64,000 nucleotides of DNA from Talinum fruticosum. Its lineage: Eukaryota; Streptophyta; Magnoliopsida; Caryophyllales; Talinaceae. Position numbers and translations under genes: made by a program. The notes below the pieces were generated by a model that had not been told where the DNA came from, did no database searches, and worked only from the letters and a program-made list of their open reading frames with translations. Below, one piece after another: positions 55,764-64,000 of the stretch (positions within the stretch are counted from its first letter, which is position 1; every line of letters starts with the position of its first letter). The stretch lies in NCBI GenBank assembly GCA_021018815.1, contig JAITYX010000016.1:2982001-3046000 (forward strand), written 5' to 3'.

Positions 55764-58002
55764 CTTTTCTCAGGATACATACCGTTCTCTGTTGGAAACT
55801 TAACCTGTCTTAATCTCTTTGGTTTGGATGGAAATAATCTTGAAGGCAACATACCCTCATCTCTAGGGAACTGTACAAGCCTACAGGGGTTGTATCTCTT
55901 TGGAAACAATAATAGAGGAGGGATACCACTCTAGCTTTTCTATAGCAACTTGATCTATCTGACAACCATTTGTCTGGGCCTCTTCCAAAAGAAGTCGGTA
56001 GACTGTATAATTTGGGTACCGTTGACATTTCTGGCAACATGCTATAGGGTGAAATACCAAGTGCTCTTGGCACTTGCATAGTGTTGCAGTACTTGTACAT
56101 GAGGGGAAACTTTTTCCAAGGCACCATTCCTCAAACATTGACAGCATTAAAGGGTCTTCTTGAGTTGGATTTGTCAGGGAACAATTTATCTGGCAAGATT
56201 CCGAACTTTTAGCGAAGTTTCATTTGCAAAAGTTAAATCTTTCAGACAATAACCTTGAAAGTGAGGTACCCAGTGGTGGCATTTTTGGCAATGCAACTGC
56301 TCTTTCACTATTTGAAAATAGTGGACTTTGTGGAGGTATACCTGAACTGAAGCTGCCTCAATGCAATATCAAGGCACAAAAAATGCACTCAGCCAAGAAA
56401 TGAGATGGACAATTACAATTCCCTCTATGATTTGTGGTGTTATTTTGTCAGTCACATTTATATCATTATATGCCTTTTATTGCAGAAAAAGAACAAAGGA
56501 GCCCACAACCTTGGCTGTGCATAATTTAGAGGATCCCCTTCCCAACTTGTCTTACCAAGCCCTTCTGACAGCTACAAATAATTTCTCTTCTGAAAATTTA
56601 ATTGGAAGTGGCACTTTTGGGGTTGTATACAAGGGAGGATTTGATCATGAGCATAGAGTTGCTTTCAAAAGTTTCATGGCTGAGTGTGAAGTCCTCCAAA
56701 ACATCAGATATTTCAATCTTGTCAAAGCGATCACTGCTTGTTCCTGTATTGATTATCAAGGTAATGATTTTAAGGCTTTGGTTTATGAGTACATGGTGAA
56801 TGGGAGTTTGGACGATTGGTTGCATCCACAACCATCTAGCAGTGTTGATGGCATAGGCTATGCACCGAAGAACTTGAATTTTCTCCAAAGGCTTGATTTT
56901 GTTGTCGATGATGCTTTTGCCTTGGATTACATCATCGTTGTGGTACTCCTATAGTTCATTGTGATCTCAAGCCCAACAATATTCTTCTTGATGAAGAAAT
57001 GGTTGTACATGTTGGTGACTTCCGGTTGGCCAAGTTCCTCCCAAACAGCTTCTCTGGCTCTCATGAAAATTAATCTAACTCTATTGGAGTTGGAGGCACA
57101 ATTGGTTATGCTCCTCCTGGTAACGAACTAGCATATCCTTCGTAAACAGAGAAAGATTATAAGTTATTTTCGATTTGCTAGGGAAAATGATCCCATCATA
57201 TGTTCCATTAAGTAATTTTAAGCATTGTTACTCTAAGTTTGAGTATCCACCTTAGGCATATGTATCTGATGCAACTAGCTTTCTGAAAGTATTGAACACA
57301 CCTATTACAATGTGTTAAATGATTGGCATGAGTTCTTGACACTAAAAGAACACAGTGAACTGGTAATGCCATATTACTGAAGCTTTTACTCTCTCTCTTT
57401 TCATTGTCAATAACATTTGCAATGTGTACTGCAGAATATGGTCTGGGAATGAGGTATCTAAATACGATGACATGTATAGCTTTGTGATCCTTCCGCTTTA
57501 AATGTTTACTGGGAAGCGGCCAATTGACGACATGTTTAAAGAAAACTTGAGCCTCTACACCTTTGTGAAAGCAGCTCTGTCGGACCGAGTGATCGAAACT
57601 CTAGACAATGCCTTCTTCAAGACAGAGAAGAGACTGTTGCATTGGATAGAAATCGAGAAGCACACAGTAGCAAGATAGTGTTAGAGGCCTTGATTTCGGT
57701 TCTTGAAATTGCACTTTCTTGCTCAGCTCAACTCCCTCAAGAAAGGTTGGACTTGAAGTATGTTGCTGCCAAGCTGTCTTCAACAAGAAACAAGCTTGTT
57801 GGAACTAATTTCCGACGAAGGAGAAGCCCACCAGGTAATATACATTTCATTGATGCTTGAATGCTTCCTTGCCTTGCTATGTCTGTTAATTGCATTAACA
57901 ACTTTATTAGCTAACAAAAGTTATATTAGTTGACATCTTCTCTAATCACGATCATTAAATAGTACTTATTTCGTAATCTGGGTTGCAGGTAGACAAGCAT
58001 GA

Positions 58003-59218
58003 AACCTTAACCAGCCAGGCAACCTCCGGACAATCATGTTAATCATGCTGAGGAGAAGAATGAAGATGAATGCATACGCCTCCCTCATTTATTTCAAATC
58101 CCCTTTTTCTCCATGTGAAATTTCGAAGCCCTTTTACAATAGTAACTTGTGCATAATGCTGTGTAATTTTTGTTTTATGAATTCTGCTATTTAGTTCAAG
58201 TACTTTTATAGGTGCCGTGCTATATGAACTTGGCAAACAACTTTTCATGATCGAAGCAACTTGAATTTTGCTACTTTCAGAATGCATATAAAACTTCAAG
58301 GCATCCTACCTATTGCTCTGAAAATGCTTAAAAACTTGTCACAACAAGTATTGTACAGGTTTGGCCTATATCTTTCTCCATACAAGGTGTAAATTAAAGG
58401 TGAGTTAAATATAATGGGGAATGGATTTAGATATCAAACTCAAAATATTTATTTAATCTTTTTGATACGTTATGTCACAGGCTTTTGTATGATAAACTAG
58501 TTCAAGAGAAAATACATAATATACATGGGAATATCCTACTTATGTTACAGTAAAATTTGGACATGATTAAATAATAAAATCAAATCGTAGAGGAAACCTC
58601 TTCATTCTAGATCATAGACCTCATAAAAAAAAAATTATTGATATTAATTCATCAATAGATAATTTCTTAATCATACCCTTTTCATTGGAAAGGAATTTTA
58701 AAGTTGTAACTTTTTTGTGTTGTAAAAAGATAGACTTTATACTTTTAATTTTAACTTAAATTAATATGTTATAGATTTAAAATTATAAAATAATTATATT
58801 TAGTTATCAAATATAAAACTTTAATATTTATGGGCTATGTTGATCAGAATAAAATGATACCTTAATTAGTTCAAATTCTATATGTTAAATATATCATAAT
58901 TTATAATTTTATAATTATAAAAATTATATATAAAAAGATATATTATACCAATTATAAATTGTAACTTTATTACCTATACTATTTTTTTAATTTAATACGT
59001 AATATTATAACTTATAAATCAATAGAAAAATTTAACAGATGTCTGATTGCAAGTCAGTTTCTATGTTTTTATTGTTGAAAACAATCTATGAAGTTAAGCG
59101 ACTGCGCAGAACATAACGAGAACTAGGGTTTTAGGAAAACCGCCTTTTTCCCCCGAAGAACGAGTCTTTTGCTCCTAAGAATTGTATTCTGGTCAATTGG
59201 GTACCCAAATCTCTAACA
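58003..59218. other. Intergenic
   Basis: Copy D 3' UTR relic (GAGGAGAAGAATGAAGATGAA), then AT-rich DNA, then the 5' UTR of the methyltransferase gene from about 59090. No gene in between. Confidence 0.5.
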
Positions 59219-61402
59219 ATGGAGTCCGAGCCGAAGCAAAGAGATTACAGGAACGATTCTTTTGCTCCCTCCACCGCTTTGACCTATCTTGATCCCAACT
59301 ACTGGTTGGTCTTCCCGCTCTCTCTCTGTGGATTGAACGTATGTTATTGCAGTGGGGAATGATTTCCGCTCAACCAATTCATCAGAAGTTCACTAACTTG
59401 GGGAATTCTTTCAGGGATGAGAGATTTTCCGCGGAGGAACATTACGAATGGTTCAAGGATTATTCCCATTTCCGCCATCTCATTTTGCAGCACATTCGAC
59501 CTGATTTCTCTGTAATGTCTTTCTCTTCTGCCCTTCCATTTTTTGTGAAAGTTCACATTGTTTTCTGGGTTCCTTTCCTTTTTTTGTTTTCTTTTGCTGG
59601 GCATGGATTTGATGAACCAAATGGAGTGATTTAATGGGAGTGTTTGAATTTTAGGTATTAGAAGTGGGGTGTGGAAACTCGCAGTTGAGTGATGAAATGT
59701 ACAAAGATGGGATTAAGAATATCACCTGCACTGATTTGTCCTCTGTTGCTGTTGACAACATGCAAAAGAGATTGTCTTCAAAAGGTTATAAAGGTATCTG
59801 CTCTCATATTTTTCCCCGCTGTTTTGTGCAAGTTATTATAAATATAATGTTAGAAACTTTAAAGTTTAGTAGCTTTCTTCCTTTGACCATCTTCATAGTT
59901 GAGTATTCTTCATTCTTACCAGAACACATTTTGGTGCCTACTGCCTACTTTGAAGTTTCGTGTTGGCCACAGCTCCAAATTTGAGAGTTTTCTAGAACCC
60001 CAATGCTCTTGATTTTCAGATATAATACCCCCACTTTCTAGATGTGATGGTGTGCTCTTGTTTAGGATATGTGTTCCCACTTTCAGATATACTAACCTTC
60101 ACGAAGAATCAATTGAATTTGGTGGTGTGCTGTTAGATTTTTGTGCTATTTAGTGGGTGTTTGGCCCAGATTTTAAAAGCGCTTTTGGACTCTAAAAACT
60201 GAAATTAGGTCAAACATTAATTTTTCAAAAATTAAAATTTGCTTATAGTTTACTGATTCTTCGTTCAAACTTTTGTTGTGCCTCAAATATCAGAAATAAA
60301 GACCATGGTAGCTGACATGCTAGACTTGCCTTTCGGAGATGAAACTTTTGACGTGGTCATCGAGAAAGGAACAATGGTAAGAGATTAGAGAACACTGCTA
60401 GCCGTGCATGATCTTTCTTTGAAAACCTTATTCCTTATCTTTTGACTTTTAATATGCCAAGATTAAATCTATTTGTGATTGAAGGATGTATTGTTCGTGG
60501 ACAGTGGTGACCCATGGAACCCAAACCCTGCAACTGTAAGCAAAGTTAAGGCAATGCTCCAAGGCATCCATAGGGTTTTAAAGCCAGATGGCATCTTCAT
60601 ATCAATTTCCTTTGGACAGGTAAATTTGGAATCTCTGAACTCAATGAAAAACAAAAAATTGCATCTTTTCTTATCTTACTGACTACTCCTAGTGGCGGCT
60701 GCAGCCACATTTCAGACGTCCATTGTTTGAAGACCCAAGTTTTTCATGGTCAATGCAGTATAATACATTTGGTGATGGGTTTCATTATTTCTTCTATACT
60801 CTAAAGAAGGTTAGTAGTATTTTCGTTTTTCATGTGACTGCTTCAAGTTTGAGGACTAGCTTTAGCTACCCCTAGTGCATTGTCCACTCAATTGCCTGAA
60901 ATTTTACCTTGAAATGGTCTTTTATAGAATTATAGACCTTTCACAGCCTCCAGAAGACTACAATGTTATCGAAGAGTTTTCTGGTATGGGCTCTGTGTGC
61001 TCAATTTTGGCATTTAATATGTAATTTAGAGAAAACTTTGATTGTGCTTCATCAATTTCAATTTGCTGATGTAAGAATTCAAAACCAATAACCTATGTAT
61101 ATATTTAAACTGGTTTTGGGTTTTTTTTCCCCTCATTTATTGGGTGCCCAACCATTTCACAAGATTCCTTTCTTTTCAACATGGTTTATGATTTATGTAC
61201 ACATCATCTCTATGTTGACAAATCTGAGATGGTTCCTGAATGCTATCTAAGCTTCTGTTTGTAATTGTAGGGGACACGATCATCAAGTAATAGCCAACCT
61301 AGTGGGAAAGTGAACTTGCCACCAATATGCTTGTTTCAAGATGAACTGGAGGGTGAAGATTATCTGTTCAGAACAAATATTGATGAGGTGGAAGACAGCT
61401 AG
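59219..61402 (+). CDS. METTL13/EEF1A lysine methyltransferase-like protein, 7 exons
   Basis: Class I S-adenosylmethionine-dependent methyltransferase of the EEF1AKMT4/METTL13 N-terminal type; in animals these methylate lysines of translation factor eEF1A. The plant target is inferred. Exons: 59219-59304, 59415-59511, 59655-59793, 60294-60376, 60485-60619, 60705-60809, 61271-61402, all GT-AG with agreeing phases, 258 residues. Motifs: YLDPNYW + DERFSAEEHYEWFKDY at the start, SAM-binding motif I VLEVGCGNSQLS (62-73), the acidic end of strand 2 in CTDLSS, motif II/III region LPFGDETFDVVIEKGTMD, then HRVLKPDGIFISISFGQ + PHFRRPLFE and the C-terminal SMQYNTFGDGFHYFFY. The short acidic end is EVEDS. 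No disruption. Probably cytosolic, as no leader is seen. Intron 3 carries a MITE-like piece (GGGTGTTTGGCCCAG near 60157). Confidence 0.92.
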
Positions 61403-63461
61403 GGTGTCAAAAGTGAAACAATAGAACTATTGAAGGTACTTAAGACAATTTTGTTGCCTTCAGTCCCAACTGCTGATGATAATGCTTGTATTATATATCT
61501 AACAATGTTTGATAGACATTCCAACAAGTTGTTATCATTATATTTTCTTACTGCATGACACTCAGTTCTTGTGTTGAGGTCCTAAGAGTGACCATTGGAT
61601 GTATCTCGATTCTGGGCGCTTGTCTACTTCTCTAATGAGGTATCACATAAGAGATACTGATGGAACAGGCTCAAGTCTAAATCCATGGGAGGATATCAGT
61701 GAGTCCTACATAAAGACAATTGGACTTAAGCCTATATGATCAGTACTTGAGCCATAGTTTGTGGTTCATGCTAATTTGTGAAAGGATAAGCTTAGAATGT
61801 CGAGTTGGGCTTTACTTGAATTTGCTTTTATTGATCTGCTTTGTAGTGTTTTTTAGCCCATATGTCTGCTGAGAAGAACTAAAAAAGATTTTGTCTCTCA
61901 AGTCTTGAATGATTGGCTGGGTGGCTGGTCCTACTACTATTTGGACATAAAATTAGTTTTGTAAGTGGCTAAAGAGCACTTTTTTTAAATTCAGCTAAAT
62001 ATAGTTCACTGATTGATTGAAACTACCTGAACATCTGTGTTAAACTTATTCCCCTTCCCTTGGTGGATTTGCTTATGAGCTCTGTTCTGAATTTTTCTCA
62101 ACAGGGATCATGGATTGGTTGTGATCTGGGAATGGGAAAGCAACTCACTACTGACATCAATCTAGTGTAAGCTGGTTTGCCAGATGAAGATAATGATACA
62201 CGGTAGCTCATATATATGCGGGCATGAATCCTTGGAAGCTTGATAGTTACTGAACCAGGGACGTCTCGAGTAATTTGAAAGATTCTTAGTGTCAAGTGCT
62301 GTATCATGTAGTGCGTGGTGATGAATGTCTCTTACTGCCAAACGGAAAAGACAGTGGCGAGTACTTCTGCAAAATGTCACTATCCTTTTACCATGTCTTG
62401 AACTTTGTTGAGGTCCTAACGAGGTTTATGTGCAAGTAACTCTGCAGAAAGGATCAACTTCTGTGGACCTGGTTCACGTGGCATGCTAATATTTTTGAGC
62501 TGAGGCCTACCTGTGAATGGCGATGGGGGACAGTTTTGAGATTATTGTTTTTTAAAATAACAATTACCATATGCGTAAGTCCAGATTTATAAATGCAATA
62601 CTATGGAGGACAACTTGGATAGAACTATTGTGAGAAGGGTTATCTAACTTGGGTAGAACTCTTGTGAGAAGGGTTACTCGATAGTTGGATGTACTTATCT
62701 TTTCAAAAAAAAAAAAAAAAAGCGATACTATGGTTTAATTTTCAACTTCTACAAAACTATGCAAACACTAGTATACGGAGATCAGGAAGAATCTATGCCA
62801 ACACAGTAACATCCAGGCCTCTTCTAATTGTGGCAAAACTTATCATCATTGTTTTTCTAGGATCGGTAAAAATTCGGGTCAAATTTGGGTCGGATAAATT
62901 GGTTAATGTTTAAAATTTAAATGAAATATTTTATTCCATGTCCGGTTTTTTTTTTTGTTGAACATATTGGACAAGTGTAAATTTGGATTAAAATCGGGTC
63001 AGATAATTAAAATAGAAAAATCTTATTTTTAAATTTAAAATTTGAATGAAGAAATTTTACGAGTGGTTTAATTATACTATTCAAATATTGTAATAGTTTT
63101 AGAACTCTACCAACTAACTTAATTGATATTCATACTGTTGTCTTTTTACTAGTTTAGTTGTGTAAATCATGGTATAATACTAATCTATTTTGCCTTTTCC
63201 ACATTATTATTATTTTTTCAAAGAGAAAATACAATATCAGAATATTGAACTGTGAACAAAAAGAAAAAAATATATATGAAAGGCATCAAGAGTCTTCTTG
63301 TGGTAGTTGTCATGTGGCGCCAAGTAGATTTAGCAGCGAAGAGAGAAAATACCCCAAACCCAGAAGTTTCCTTTTTTTTTGAGTTTTTTGGCGGTCCACT
63401 GCTTCGAGGGAGAGAAAAATAGAGGGGAGATTGAGAGAGAAAGAGAGAGAGACGGGTGGAA
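61403..63461. other. 3' flank of the methyltransferase gene and PDV2-like promoter
   Basis: Possible extended 3' UTR, a short 34-bp tandem duplication (62612-62676, AACTTGG...GTGAGAAGGGTTA twice), a low-complexity AT-rich block, and a GA-rich 5' leader from about 63400 (GAGAGAGAAAGAGAGAGAGA) before the PDV2-like start. The minus-strand open frames at 62098-62380 have no domain. Confidence 0.45.
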
Positions 63462-63719
63462 ATGGACGAAGAAAGGGTAGGGATGGCGCTGGTTCGAGCT
63501 TCTGAGCTTCGATGCAAAATCGCTAATTGCATAAGTAAAACAACCGCCATTCAAGCAAGCCCAGTTCGAGACCAGATTGAAGGCGGTGATATTGGTAATG
63601 GAGCTACTGGCCATACGTCTTCAATGGATACTAGCGAAGTAGCAGATGAAGAGGCCGAGGCTCTTCTGGACATTTGCGAAGCTTTCGATTCACTGGAGTC
63701 TCAGCTCGCTTCCTTGCAA
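63462..63719 (+). CDS. PDV2: PLASTID DIVISION2-like protein, first exon (partial)
   Basis: Reads MDEERVGMALVRASELRCKI, an acidic linker (SEVADEEAEALLDICEAF) and SLESQLASLQ, the N-terminal pattern of PDV2. PDV2 is an outer chloroplast-envelope protein that recruits the dynamin ARC5 to the division ring through its cytosolic N-terminal coiled-coil region. The exon ends at CAA with a GTAATT donor (63720) after 86 codons in phase 0. The remaining exons, with the transmembrane segment and intermembrane-space tail, lie beyond the window. The ATG at 63462 is chosen because it gives the conserved start; the in-frame GTG two codons earlier is not a likely start. Confidence 0.75.
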
Positions 63720-64000
63720 GTAATTATCCTTCTCTTTGTGATTCGTATTGCTTTTGCTCGTTGAATTTCTCTAGGGTTTTGGTCATTTGATTTCTGGGTA
63801 GTCCCCATTTATGATGCAGCTAGGCGTTTCTCTGTCATGCGTTTCTGAAGAAAGTCCTAAGCTTTCGTATTTGCTGTGTAACCCTTGACTCTCTTTCCAG
63901 ATGTAGTATGCCACTTCAATATTCCTGCATTGATTGTGTTAGAAATGGGCATAAGGTTGCATAATTTTTTGTCACTGGTTCATTCCAAGATGATATAGGA
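63720..64000 (+). other. Intron 1 of the PDV2-like gene (start)
   Basis: Begins with GTAATTATCC after exon 1. No further exon is evident before the window ends. Confidence 0.6.

Larger units (their letters stand above)
51138..58002 (+). pseudogene. LRR-XII receptor-like kinase, copy D, split by a copia element
   Basis: Exon 1 51138-57119 (including the 3.76-kb insertion 52005-55763), exon 2 57435-57834, exon 3 57989-58002 (ends GRQA). The start MSWSSFYLILC and LRRNT are intact. Then a 7-bp insertion (about 51340, CGTAACTCGTAA) shifts the frame. About 430 bp of LRR sequence is missing at about 51615. At the insertion site the frame reads LLANLF and continues after the element as SGYIPFSVGNLT, so the target was an LRR codon run. 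TAG at about 55932 and further shifts follow. The kinase is dead by several changes: a 36-bp in-frame loss removes the segment with the catalytic Lys (FDHEHRVAFKSF), DFG has become DFR, there is a frameshift near 56930, and another at the start of exon 2 (GGGAATGAGG). Confidence 0.9.

Noticed and set aside
55709..56147. Minus-strand open frames in the 3' part of copy D exon 1
   Set aside because: Antisense of LRR sequence, which gives long open frames by composition.
62098..62380. Minus-strand open frames downstream of the methyltransferase
   Set aside because: No domain or splice context; probably 3' UTR or intergenic.

Overview
This is a repeat-rich, AT-rich plant nuclear segment, almost certainly from a eudicot. 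The evidence is intron-containing genes of plant-only families (methylesterase, LRR-XII receptor kinases, a PDV2-like gene), GT-AG introns, long (AT)n arrays and decayed plant transposons (copia, Ty3-like, L1 LINE, hAT, CACTA-like, Helitron). I cannot name the species. Everything below was read by eye, without alignments or searches. Exon edges come from matching GT/AG sites and reading phase. Family names come from recognised motifs.

Layout. 1-160: probable 3' UTR of a receptor-kinase copy lying outside the window. 1141-2444 (-): an intact three-exon methylesterase (MES/SABP2-like). 3284-3363: a 5' stub of another receptor-kinase copy. 4417-7827 (+): LRR receptor kinase A, complete except for one frameshift. 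8345-41000: about 33 kb of mobile-element debris. It holds a 1.07-kb hAT-like element with GGTTAACC palindromes, smaller hAT-type MITEs, copia integrase, L1 and Helitron-helicase remnants, LTR-like noncoding blocks and a short AT-rich Helitron. Two broken host-gene copies lie in it: a KIN-12 kinesin 5' fragment (19015-20956, -) and a 3'-truncated neprosin-domain gene (25503-26900, -).

41906-58002 (+): three more tandem LRR receptor kinases. B is a multiply broken pseudogene. C has an intact kinase half but four frameshifts in its N-terminal LRR part. D is a pseudogene split by a 3.76-kb antisense copia element with a CTTTT target duplication. 59219-61402 (+): an intact seven-exon class I methyltransferase of the METTL13/EEF1A-lysine-methyltransferase type. 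63462 to beyond the window (+): first exon of a plastid-division PDV2-like gene.

The main biological content is a tandem family of non-RD LRR-XII receptor kinases (EFR/Xa21/At3g47570-like, a class linked to pattern recognition) in birth-and-death decay. At least six copies or parts of copies share a TATA/leader block, an intron after the APPE motif and a tiny last exon. Two one-base deletions are each shared by two copies in a non-nested pattern, which suggests gene conversion or recurrent homopolymer loss. I found no operon, CRISPR array, RNA gene or clearly novel multi-gene system.
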